Shown: piece after piece, positions 1-8,600 of the stretch
How positions within the stretch are numbered: position 1 is the stretch's first letter
Layout: the number at the start of each line of letters is the position of its first letter
Source: Flavobacteriales bacterium UBA3376
GTDB lineage: Bacteria; Bacteroidota; Bacteroidia; Flavobacteriales; Weeksellaceae
Direction: 5' to 3'
Assembly: GCA_002359055.1 (NCBI GenBank)
Contig: DEQC01000022.1
Location: 5,223-20,084, forward strand
Length of the DNA stretch: 14,862 nucleotides
Program-made: the position numbers and the translations under genes
The notes under the pieces: model-generated
The model's database searches: none
The model's input: only the letters and a program-made list of their open reading frames with translations
Told to the model about the DNA's origin: nothing

Positions 1-218
1 TCCAAGTTTGCACGTCAGCCCGCATTACGCTTATACAATGTTGGGCAATCGTGCTTTCTTTTCTGTCGTCCGTGCGTAGGGAAAGACACACTCTTTGACA
101 AGCTTTGGCAGGTGCGGTTGGCTTGAGCGGCTTGGCAAATGCGACGTATTCACGAACATGATTAAAAATCAGCATAACGTGAGTAATTGTATGGCCTTGA
201 AGCGTACGAAATTTGGCA
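1..218. other. Intergenic region downstream of the defence operon
   Basis: No convincing gene is present here. The stretch looks clearly richer in G+C than the adjoining operon. It contains the words GTTGGGCAAT (39-48) and CAGCATAACG (170-179), which resemble the recombination-like or cassette-boundary words often seen between accessory genes in Bacteroidota. Residues 148-186 form the left half of an imperfect inverted repeat listed separately. A 42-codon frame is open from base 1 to a TGA at 127-129, but it resembles no protein I know. I see no clear terminator after the operon's last stop codon at 219-221. Confidence 0.5.
148..186. repeat. Left half of imperfect inverted repeat flanking the operon
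   Basis: This segment matches the reverse complement of 10855-10894 at 32 of 40 aligned columns with one gap. The match is concentrated in three blocks kept in order and spacing: ATTCACGAACA, ATTAAAAA and ACGTGAGTAA. The same block order runs from outside to inside at both ends, so the pair brackets the six-gene operon as inverted repeats. I infer a cassette boundary; it could instead be two copies of a dispersed intergenic repeat. Confidence 0.55.
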
Positions 219-1076
219 CTATTTTTTGTCATAGTGCTTGTCAAATTCTTTTAATATTTCAGTACTATAAAATTTCATTTTAGGTCCTTTTAAATTATTC
301 CAATCTAAATACCTTTCCTTTGAATATTTTTCATTTTTCTCTAAATTTTTCTTTAAAGCCCAAAAATCATTATCCATTTTAAAATTTTTGTATCTCGATT
401 TTAATTTCGGCTTTAAGTGGTCTGTGAAATTCCAAGGATATTTCTTTTTAAACTGTTCTTCCGAGTCCACTTTGTAGGTTATTGCATTAGGGTCATGAGG
501 ATCATATCTAAAAGATGTTAGGGTTTCAATTGATTCAGATTTGACCCATTTAGTTTCTAAAATAAGTGAAATATTATGTTCTTGATGCTCATCAGATGGA
601 AATGAATTTTCTTTTTCTGCAATAAATTTCAAAAGGTTCTGATGTTGTTCATTTTCACTATTGATAGAGAAACTTTGCATCTCATATTTATGAAAGAATG
701 ATATAGGCATTAAGAAAAAATTATATTGATTTAAATCATATTTAAACCAATTATTAACCATAACTACAAGTTTTATCGCATTTGTTATGTCTATTGTTAG
801 AAAATTCCCAGAACGGCTGGTTTTAAACTTTGGATGTTTAAAGGGTTTACCGTCTTTCCGAGTTTTGTTAGAATCAATGACATAGATGCTTTTTAAATTG
901 TTTTTATTCTCTTGTAGAATGCGAGCTTTTAAAAGCAATTCCCATGCATTGACCATGAGAATTGAAAAACTCTCTTCACGGTATTTGAAATCAGGTTTAT
1001 TATAAATCTCGATTGCAGATAAAGCAGCGTGTACAGATTTTTCTAGTAAATGTTGACATCGTGATTTTCGTGCCAA
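219..1076 (-). CDS. DUF3644 domain protein
   Basis: This 285-residue protein is recognised as DUF3644 by its N-terminal block, with the phrase IEIYNKPDFKYREESF at about residues 22-37 followed by VNAWELLLKARI (42-53). The family is of unknown biochemical function and is often found near restriction-modification and other defence genes. No signal peptide or membrane segment is visible, so it should be cytoplasmic. The start is a TTG at 1074-1076, one base after the stop of the preceding gene. No in-frame ATG occurs until residue 41, which would remove the conserved N-terminus, so TTG is the better choice. It is the last gene of the operon. The C-terminal half is rich in Lys, Glu, Trp and Phe, with no motif I recognise. 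Confidence 0.75.
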   Translation of the reverse strand: MARKSRCQHLLEKSVHAALSAIEIYNKPDFKYREESFSILMVNAWELLLKARILQENKNNLKSIYVIDSNKTRKDGKPFKHPKFKTSRSGNFLTIDITNAIKLVVMVNNWFKYDLNQYNFFLMPISFFHKYEMQSFSINSENEQHQNLLKFIAEKENSFPSDEHQEHNISLILETKWVKSESIETLTSFRYDPHDPNAITYKVDSEEQFKKKYPWNFTDHLKPKLKSRYKNFKMDNDFWALKKNLEKNEKYSKERYLDWNNLKGPKMKFYSTEILKEFDKHYDKK

Positions 1077-1077
1077 A

Positions 1078-1884
1078 TTAAAACAACTTCAATTGAGTTT
1101 CTATCTTAGGATGAAACGTACCAATAATCATAAATGGATTGTGCGATACATAATGATTTCTCTGAGTTGTTCCTAAATAAAAATAAAGGTCTTTGGTCTT
1201 TGCAAAATCGTCAAAATATTTTTTTCGAACATCCTCAATAGCTTTTTGCTCATTTCCTTTATGTCTGGCAAGGCATCTCCAAAAAAGCTGACCCGTTTCC
1301 CAGTCTTCAATCATCATATTGCTTTCTCTGCCTTCATTATCCTTATAGCGAAATTTAAATCTATAGGGTAATTTTTTCACTACCTCAAATTCATCCTTAT
1401 TTTCAAATAAATTTTGTTGTGCTAAGGTAGCTTTTTGCTTAGCATTCCATTCTCTTTCTACTGGCTCTGCATAGAAATCTAAAAACTCTGTAGGTTTAAA
1501 AACAGCAAGAGAAGTCCCTATTTCTTTGTTTTTAGCTTCGCCTATTAATTCCGTTAAATTTTCATACACTTTACCTAAGCAATACCTTTTTCGCTCTTCC
1601 CAATTTCGAGCAGTATCTATATGACCAATCACTTTAATTTCTGTGTCTAATGTTTTAGGTCTATAGCTTTCTGGACGAAAATCACTAGTATTTTTTACCA
1701 AGTCCAATTCAATCCAATCGTACTTTTTGTATTGCTCGGTGTATGCACGTTTTCGAAATGGTACTGGATAGATTCTTACCCAAGTTCCATCTTCCCGAAA
1801 ACCTGCGGTACAAACCAATTCATCATATTTGGCAGAAATGGTCGGGTAGGTTTTTACGGTGATTAGAACTCGAGTCAGTGCCAT
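1078..1884 (-). CDS. Unnamed operon protein with C-terminal clamp-like motif QLKLF
   Basis: I cannot assign this 268-residue protein to a named family. The N-terminus (about 1-80) has a well-defined, probably conserved block: KTYPTISAKYDELVCTAGF, then EDGTWVRIYPVPFRK and YDWIELDLVKN. The alternating hydrophobic pattern suggests beta strands. A second block near the C-terminus reads DLYFYLGTT (232-240) and NPFMIIGTF (249-257). The protein ends in QLKLF (264-268), a close match to the bacterial beta sliding-clamp binding pentapeptide QL(S/D)LF. A weaker similar string, QQNLF, occurs at 156-160. It starts with ATG one base after the DUF488 stop and ends one base before the DUF3644 start, so it is tightly coupled to both. 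Function is unknown; association with replicating DNA is an inference from the tail motif alone. Confidence 0.7.
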   Translation of the reverse strand: MALTRVLITVKTYPTISAKYDELVCTAGFREDGTWVRIYPVPFRKRAYTEQYKKYDWIELDLVKNTSDFRPESYRPKTLDTEIKVIGHIDTARNWEERKRYCLGKVYENLTELIGEAKNKEIGTSLAVFKPTEFLDFYAEPVEREWNAKQKATLAQQNLFENKDEFEVVKKLPYRFKFRYKDNEGRESNMMIEDWETGQLFWRCLARHKGNEQKAIEDVRKKYFDDFAKTKDLYFYLGTTQRNHYVSHNPFMIIGTFHPKIETQLKLF

Positions 1885-1885
1885 T

Positions 1886-2770
1886 TTACAAATGTTTTAA
1901 AGGGAATTCTAAGTCTTTAGTTTGCACAAGTTCATTCGCCAAATGAGAGCGATGACATTGACAGGGCTCTGCTTCAAAACAGGTCAAAGCAATGCGTCTG
2001 TATTTCTTTAGCAAGCCCAAAATCTGCTTTTGGTGGGCACTGGTTTCAGATAAAGTCGTTTTACGATAATCGGCAAATAAGCGGTCGTAATCAGCTTGTG
2101 TTTCTAACTGTTGTCGTTTATCTGAATGAATACCTACTTCCGGAATATGTATATACTCAATTCCTTGACTATTACAATATTGTTTCAGACGCGTTTTACT
2201 AAACCCAAACTTCATACTGAGGGCATTTTTACGAACATCAATTAAAAGCTTTACATTGTTAAGTAATAATTTCTGTAAATACTTCTCTAAAGAAACGCCT
2301 TCATATCCAATTGTAAATAGTGTAATTCCTTCTTCTTTTGGTATTGCTTTTTCCACTCTATCATAAAGTTTTCCTGGCAAAACATCTTTCACAATCGTAC
2401 TGTGTATAGCATAAAACGGAAAGTTGAGATAAGTATGTTTAATCAATGCACTATTATTCATTTGTCCATATTCAGCAATTACTTGTTTTAAAAGCTCTTT
2501 ATCTTTCACTTTCAAAGTTGAAATATAGTTTGCCTTATCTTCTTTGGTATAAGCATTTTCTGTTTCACTTAAAGCCCCTCTTTTTACCATTGCTTTCATA
2601 TCCGCATTTGCAGAATAAGAATAACAACCGAATTTATAAGGCACAAAATCGTATTCCGGATTTTGTTTACGCATAGCATACAAAAACAAAATCTTTTGAA
2701 AGCGAAGTTTTTCCACTTCACCTCCTAATAATTCTATTAATGCTAATATTATTTTTCTTCTATAAAACAT
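1886..2770 (-). CDS. DUF488 protein with extra N-terminal domain
   Basis: This is a 294-residue two-part protein. Residues about 150-294 are a DUF488 domain, shown by FTIGYEG (152-158), LLIDVRKNALS (175-185), GIEYIHIPEVG (203-213) and the Cys/His-rich end LTCFEAEPCQCHRSHLA (262-278). Its biochemical role is not settled. Residues 1-140 are a separate helical domain with KLRFQKILFLYAM (21-33) and YDFVPYKFGCYSYS (40-53). This faintly resembles Panacea/SocA-type domains found in antitoxins, but that is a weak call. The first ten codons lie within a 32-bp sequence duplicated 2.86 kb upstream, before the TrlF-like gene. The gap from the TrlF stop is 40 AT-rich bases, the longest in the operon. The next gene begins one base after this stop. 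Confidence 0.85.
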   Translation of the reverse strand: MFYRRKIILALIELLGGEVEKLRFQKILFLYAMRKQNPEYDFVPYKFGCYSYSANADMKAMVKRGALSETENAYTKEDKANYISTLKVKDKELLKQVIAEYGQMNNSALIKHTYLNFPFYAIHSTIVKDVLPGKLYDRVEKAIPKEEGITLFTIGYEGVSLEKYLQKLLLNNVKLLIDVRKNALSMKFGFSKTRLKQYCNSQGIEYIHIPEVGIHSDKRQQLETQADYDRLFADYRKTTLSETSAHQKQILGLLKKYRRIALTCFEAEPCQCHRSHLANELVQTKDLEFPLKHL

Positions 2771-2771
2771 T
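2740..2771. repeat. 32-bp direct repeat, copy A (at DUF488 start)
   Basis: This sequence is identical at 31 of 32 positions to 5602-5633; the only difference is T2744 versus C5606. On the minus strand it begins AATGTTTTATAGAAG and includes the DUF488 ATG and its first ten codons. The same frame in copy B forms the last codons and TAG of the restriction gene. The two copies exactly bracket the TrlF-like gene, indicating a junction duplication. Confidence 0.93.
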
Positions 2772-2810
2772 GTTTAAATTTAAATAATAATAAGATTTTA
2801 TATTTTTTAA

Positions 2811-5603
2811 TTAAAACGAAGAAAACCCATACTTCTGCTCTCGTTTTGTAAAAGCATCTTCTCCTCCCTCAAGAATCTTACAAATTTCTTTACGAATAGG
2901 AGTGTCCTCAATACTTCCGGATTTGTAATTTAAAATCTCATTTTCATTTGTGGCAATTATAACTTGTTCTGCATCTGAATTAACGACTAAATTTGCATTA
3001 TGAGTAACTATAATAACTTGTCTGTATTTTTTAATTTTTTTGAAAATTGGCACTAAATGATGCATAATAAAGTCGTTGTCAAGATCGTCTTCCGGTTGAT
3101 CAAAAATAAAAGGCTTTAAAAATGGATCTGTAGCCAATTTTAGGCATACATAAAAAGTTCCTCTTTGGCCTACTGAAAGTTGATATATTTCTTTATTTTT
3201 AAATTTTGAGCTAGTTAAAACCCTCCAAAACTTCTTTCTGGAACTGGACAGTAAACAAGTTCTTAGAAATTTACGAGCACCATCACGAGTGAATAAATCG
3301 GAACCAAGAAGTTCCGCTAATCCAATTTTTTCTGCTTCATTTATGTCAATGATTTTTTCACCTTTTAATAATTGTATAAAACTCTCTTGGTTTTTAATGT
3401 TGAAAGTTTCTAATACTCTATCTATTCGACTTTGTCCTTTTTTCTCTCTGAATTTCTGTAAGTTTAAACATTCTAAAATGCCTTCATAAAAAATTTTATG
3501 GTTGAACTGTTCAATTGCTTCAATTTCGATTTCATAAAGAAGTTGGGAAACCAATTCTTTTTGCTCATTATTCCAATCTACTTTACCTGCTTTTAATTGT
3601 TCCCATTTTTTTTGAATAATCGAAATATAATTTTGATGTGATTCCTTTATTAAATCTGCGATTTTGCCAATTTGTTCAAACTTCTTTTTTAATTCAGTTT
3701 GTTTAGAACCTGCTTCTTTAATTTTTTTATCAATTGTATTTATATCATGTTGATATATTTCTAATTGTTCTAACAATGTGCTGATATTGCCTTTTATTCC
3801 AGCCTTTTCAAAAGATTCTTCTATTTCACCATTTTTTTCTTTTAAAGCCTTGAGTTCATTTTCTTTAGATTCTATAAGGTTTTTTAAAGAGTTCGATTGA
3901 TGTTTGAAGTCTATAACAGGAATTTTATAATCATCATTTTCAATGAGCTCATTCAGACTATTAATATCATCATTAGTTGAGTTTTGAAAACGATTTAATT
4001 CATTTTGAATTTTGTTTGCTTTAATTATATATTGGTTAACCTCATTTATTTTAATTAAGTTTTGCGTGTAATCCTGAATTAATTGTTTGTTTTCTTCAGT
4101 TGTAATCGTATTAATAAGGTCTTCTTTTTCCTTTTTCTTGCTTTGATTAAACTCTTGTGAATTTGACAAATTTCCTTCATCATCTTCGAAATTCAACCAG
4201 TCTCTAATATCAAATATTTCATTAATCAATTTTTCAATTGTAGAATCAGAAAATTCAGGCTGCTCCTCATCATAAGTTGATAATTTTAAAAGGTTTTTTA
4301 TTTCAGAATCTAACTTCTCTGGATTTTCGGGATCTGAAATATCCTTAACTTCACCTTGATGAATATGTAAATAATCTAAACTGTTTATTTCTCCTATTTT
4401 ATAAACAGTTTCTGTATCGTCTTGTTTACGATAGGTAATTTGAAAATCATCAGAAGCTATTGAAACTTTATCAGAGCGTTGACTTTTCTTTGTTTTGCCA
4501 AAAGTCTTAGCTATTGCATCTAAAAGCAAACTTTTTCCAGTGCCCCTCCCGCCAATAATAGCTATCAGATTTGAATTTAGAGGTAATGTGTTCGAATTAA
4601 ACTTTACACCCCCTTCTTCAAAAATATTTGTATTATTAATTTTGATTTCTGAGAAATGGGGTTTTGGATAGTTTTTAAGCGGATTGTCTCTTTGAACACT
4701 TACTCTTTCATTGTTTTCAAAAATAATTTGTTTGAATCCTTCAAAAGTAGGATCAGCTTTAACCCATGTATAATTGTTTTCACTGTCAGGGGTTCCAATA
4801 TCTTTTAAACATCTACTATCGTTAGAAGTAGTGAAGACGGGAATTGACTTTAAATCATTCTTTTTTTCAATATAACTGGAAAGCCTATCTATATCTTGTT
4901 TATTTCGGGTTTGTAATAGAATTGTCGGATTCAAATTATAGACATCTCTTAGATAAGTTCTATCCGTTCTGCCTCTCTCTTGAAATAATCCATTGTCAGA
5001 ATTGCAATGTGGGAATATGAACAATCCATTTAAAGAAGTTATTTTCTCTAAAACATCGGCAACAGACTTTCCTGAAACTGTTAGAACGCCATCAGTTTTA
5101 GGGTTGTGAACATCTATTTTAGAAAGAAATGTCTCTATCCCTTTTGACATATTCTCCTTGTTATATGGAATTGAACCAAACAATGCCAAAATATGTACGC
5201 CTGAAACATTAATTTCAACTCCACAAATTACCTTTAATAAACTATTACTATTATTTGAATGTTTTAAAAAAACATCTAAAAGGCAATTATGTTTATAATT
5301 ATGATCTGTAAGAGCAATTAATCCTAAATCAGGATTATAAGTCTCAGTAAAAGCAAAAAGATTTCTCACATAATTATAACAACGTGTTTCTTCATCATCA
5401 GTAGTTCCAAAAAAATATTCTTTGCTATCATATTTCAGGGCATTTTCTTCACCTCCAACTTTACTTATATACCGCACCCATTTTTCTGGATTTTCTGTCT
5501 TTAGTTCGTTGTAATAGTTTAATAAGGGAATATATCCATCATCTAAAATCGTTTGAACTTGTAAATCCCATTTACGCCATAAAGAACCTCTTAATTCATT
5601 CAT
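2811..5603 (-). CDS. TrlF-like PHP domain / ABC-type ATPase
   Basis: This 930-residue protein joins an N-terminal PHP-like domain to an SMC/ABC-type ATPase. The PHP part (about 1-300) shows WRKWDLQVQT (9-18), ALTDHN (97-102), GVEI (128-131), HILALF (137-142) and FPHCNSD (197-203). The ATPase has Walker A GGRGTGKS (351-358), a long Glu/Lys-rich probable coiled coil (about 480-720), signature LSVGQRG (809-815), Walker B FIFDQPEDDLD (832-842) and a switch histidine in VIIVTHNANL (863-872). The family sits in defence loci and is thought to act on nucleic acid. Oddly, the usual PHP metal-binding HxH of motif I is QxQ here (Q15, Q17). The gene is bracketed by a 32-bp direct repeat and appears inserted into the operon. 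Its ATG overlaps the TGA of a vestigial mini-ORF. Confidence 0.85.
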   Translation of the reverse strand: MNELRGSLWRKWDLQVQTILDDGYIPLLNYYNELKTENPEKWVRYISKVGGEENALKYDSKEYFFGTTDDEETRCYNYVRNLFAFTETYNPDLGLIALTDHNYKHNCLLDVFLKHSNNSNSLLKVICGVEINVSGVHILALFGSIPYNKENMSKGIETFLSKIDVHNPKTDGVLTVSGKSVADVLEKITSLNGLFIFPHCNSDNGLFQERGRTDRTYLRDVYNLNPTILLQTRNKQDIDRLSSYIEKKNDLKSIPVFTTSNDSRCLKDIGTPDSENNYTWVKADPTFEGFKQIIFENNERVSVQRDNPLKNYPKPHFSEIKINNTNIFEEGGVKFNSNTLPLNSNLIAIIGGRGTGKSLLLDAIAKTFGKTKKSQRSDKVSIASDDFQITYRKQDDTETVYKIGEINSLDYLHIHQGEVKDISDPENPEKLDSEIKNLLKLSTYDEEQPEFSDSTIEKLINEIFDIRDWLNFEDDEGNLSNSQEFNQSKKKEKEDLINTITTEENKQLIQDYTQNLIKINEVNQYIIKANKIQNELNRFQNSTNDDINSLNELIENDDYKIPVIDFKHQSNSLKNLIESKENELKALKEKNGEIEESFEKAGIKGNISTLLEQLEIYQHDINTIDKKIKEAGSKQTELKKKFEQIGKIADLIKESHQNYISIIQKKWEQLKAGKVDWNNEQKELVSQLLYEIEIEAIEQFNHKIFYEGILECLNLQKFREKKGQSRIDRVLETFNIKNQESFIQLLKGEKIIDINEAEKIGLAELLGSDLFTRDGARKFLRTCLLSSSRKKFWRVLTSSKFKNKEIYQLSVGQRGTFYVCLKLATDPFLKPFIFDQPEDDLDNDFIMHHLVPIFKKIKKYRQVIIVTHNANLVVNSDAEQVIIATNENEILNYKSGSIEDTPIRKEICKILEGGEDAFTKREQKYGFSSF

Positions 5604-5632
5604 GCCAATATTATTTTTCTTCTATAAAACAT
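5600..5632 (-). pseudogene. Vestigial ten-codon start of the DUF488 gene
   Basis: Reading from 5632, the minus strand encodes MFYRRKIILA followed by TGA, identical to the first ten residues of the DUF488 protein 2.86 kb downstream. Its ATG lies inside the last 11 bases of the restriction gene, and its TGA overlaps the TrlF-like ATG as ATGA. It is best read as the leftover of an ancestral overlap between the restriction gene and DUF488. It may still be translated and relay ribosomes from the restriction gene to the TrlF-like gene; this is inference. Confidence 0.75.
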
Positions 5633-5633
5633 T
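5602..5633. repeat. 32-bp direct repeat, copy B (at restriction-gene stop)
   Basis: This is the partner of 2740-2771, with one mismatch. It covers the last codons and TAG stop (5622-5624) of the restriction gene, the 18-base gap, and the first base pairs of the TrlF-like start. Identity ends sharply on both sides (C5601 versus A2739, and T5634 versus G2772). The copies are in direct orientation, 2,862 bp apart, with the TrlF-like gene as the only gene between them. Confidence 0.93.
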
Positions 5634-8600
5634 TTCTTCTGTTTCTTCCTCAAATTCCATTTTAGGTAAGTCGGCTACAATATCCACTGTTTGCACACTT
5701 ACATTGATAATACTCAACAACAAATCCAAAATATATCTGGGTTTATCGTGTTCTTTTGCCCAATCGTTAGGGTCGTTGGTAATGCCACTTTTCTTATCGG
5801 TTTTTACTTGATAGCGATCCATTATCCATTCAATGGCAGATTTTCCATTAACTACATATCCATACGCTTTTTCAGGAATATTATTCAGCTCTATTTTACT
5901 ATTGTAAATAATTTTATCTTTCTGGTCCCTCTTTGGAAAGCGCATTTTTTGCACTTTGTATAAATCCGGATTCAATTGAAAAGCCTCTTCCGAATCTCCA
6001 CTTATTTCAACGTCATCATAAGGCGGCACTTCTTCATAGTTAAGGTGTAAATCTGCCAACTTACGACCTGCTTTGCTAAATTTCCAAAAATCACGCACAT
6101 CTTCTACCAACGGCAAGCGAGGCAACATTTTTTTTAAATCATTTTCAAAAGTATTTCTGTAATCTTCACTATGTAAAATACCATAGACATAATAAAAAAT
6201 ATCTTCTTTGCCTACATTTTTCCCATACTGCTTTTTAGCTCTTTCCCATATAAAATCTGAAACCCCATCTCTACGAATGTACTCACTGTCTCCTGCCGCA
6301 TCAAATAAACCAGGATTGGCTTTTTCTCGTTCTTCGTAATAGTAAAGTGGAAAGCATTGTGCTTTTTCTAATGTATCGAGATTTGTGATTTTATCAGTAA
6401 ATAATACTGAAAAATCTTTACTTGCTCCAGAACCAGTTATAATTATAAGTTTATTCTCTAACTTTTTATTTGGAAAAAATCTTGGACTTAAACCAGGACT
6501 TTCAATAAAAGGTCTATCAAAATATAAATATTGTTTAAAAAATGGACGATATAATCCTATTGTAACTTCTTTATCAATATAATTATACTGTAATCCTCTT
6601 TCCACATCTTTTCGTAATGCACGAGTCCATTTTATTTTCTCTGGGTTAGTGTCTATAAAGTCATCTACTTTTAATTTATCATTTAGAGCTTTTTCTTTTT
6701 GATATTTAAATTGTTGTTCATTATAAAAAGCAATGAAATTCTTCATGTTATTCTCAAGCTTTTGAATTGAAGAGTTATAAACCCAATCATCTCTATTGGT
6801 AGCTACTCCAATAGCATAAGTATTAAAAAACGACTGACTTTTCATATCAAACTTCTTGTCTGGCGCCATCGGAATAAAAGTGTCAAAAACATCATTTCTC
6901 TTATTTATCCAATCTCCGTGTTCATTTGGCTTTAAAGTTTTCCATTTCATTTCAGGATTCGCCACTGAACTGAATTTGCTTATAATGGTTAGTTTTTCTT
7001 GTTGACTTAAATAATCACCAATATCGTGGTAATGGATAATTGCTTTCTCATTGGTGGCTTTCGGATTTTTCACCAATAGCGTTATGGCAATGGGTGTACG
7101 TGAACCGCTACCAAATATTTTTCCTCCTTCTTTTCTACTCAATTCACCACTAGTGCGTTGATTACCACGAAGATTAAACACCCAAATGCTTGAAAATTCC
7201 TTTTCAATGGCTTTTCGGAAACCATCAGTGCTATTTCCATCCAACCAAGCGCCATTGCTTACAAATGCAATGATTCCTCCATTTTTAGGGTCTAAACGAT
7301 CGGCACTCCATCGAAAGGCTTTGATATACGCATCGTATAATGCTTTGCTCAATCCTGCGGTTGAAAGTGCTGCATAGCTTTCAGCAATACGTGCATCTAA
7401 TTTCTCATACTTTTGATTTTGCGCATTATCATTTGCGTCTTTTTGGCCAATGGAATAAGGCGGATTCCCCATAATAACTCGTAATGGAGCCTTCTTTTGG
7501 CGAGCAACTCTCTCCGAATTTTCAGGGAAGGTTTCAGAAAATAGTTTATAGTTTTCGTCGGTTTCTCCTAATTGGAAAGTATCGGTAAGTACAATACCTT
7601 CAAAAGGCTCGTATTCTGAATCTTTGCCTATCAGGTCGTGGTAGGCATTTTCAATATTTACAGCTGCAATGTAATAAGCCAAAAGCACAATTTCATTAGC
7701 GTGTAATTCATATTTATATTTTCGTTTTAAATCTTCTTTTTTAATTAATCCACTTTGCAGCAAACGGGTAATAAAAGTTCCCGTACCAGTAAAAGGATCG
7801 AGTACGTGAATGTTTTCATCGGATATGCTTCGGTCAAACTCTTTTTTCAAAACATCATTTACCGAATGAATGATAAAATCCACTACTTCTATCGGAGTAT
7901 AAACAATTCCCAATTGCTCTACCATTTTCGGAAAAGCAGATTTAAAGAACTTGTCGTATAATTCAATAATAATCCTTTGTTTACCTTCTGCATTGTCAAT
8001 GCCTTCGGCGCGTTTACGCACAGAGTCATAAAACTTCTGCAAAGTTTCAGATTCTTCTGCCACTGATTTTCCTTCTAATGCTTCCAACATATTTTGCATT
8101 GCAGCAGATACAGCATTGTTTTTCGCAAAAGAATAACCTTCAAAAAGTGCTTCAAAAATAGGTTGGGTAATAATATGTTGCGCCAACATATCAATGGCTT
8201 GCATTTCTGAAATACTCGGATTGATATTTTTTTGTAAACCTGCTAAGAACTTATCAAAAGCTTTTCTTTGATCAGTTTTGGTTTCAATTAAATGCTTGAT
8301 GCGTTCTATTTGGCGTTCAGCTATTTGCGCTACATCTTTTGCCCATTGTTCCCAATACCTACGGTCGCCTACTTTTTGGACCATTCTGGCAAATACCACC
8401 GATTGCAATTGCTCAAATTGTAATGCCATTTGGCGGCCGATATCTTTGGTCGTTTCATAAGTTGCAGAATCTTCGTTTACTTGAAAAGGATCACCGTCAT
8501 TGTCAAAAGAATATTCAGGTCGTCCTACTAAAATATTGTTTGGCCTTTTCCGATTAAGCTCAATTTTATTTACTGTAGCGTTGAAACGGTCATCATGCGC

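Noticed and set aside
1..60. Possible integron attC site (GTTGGGC core near 39-45, and related words at 10984, 12907 and 12926)
   Set aside because: One core-like heptamer fits GTTRRRY, but I could not find the matching inverse core and paired inner boxes needed for an attC fold, and no integrase gene is present.
1..129. Open frame from base 1 as the tail of a gene cut by the window edge
   Set aside because: Only 42 codons, no recognised similarity, and the segment looks like boundary repeat DNA.
2740..5633. Transposon target-site duplication as the cause of the 32-bp repeat
   Set aside because: The duplication is longer than typical target duplications, no terminal inverted repeats lie inside it, and no transposase is encoded; recombination is kept as the preferred explanation.
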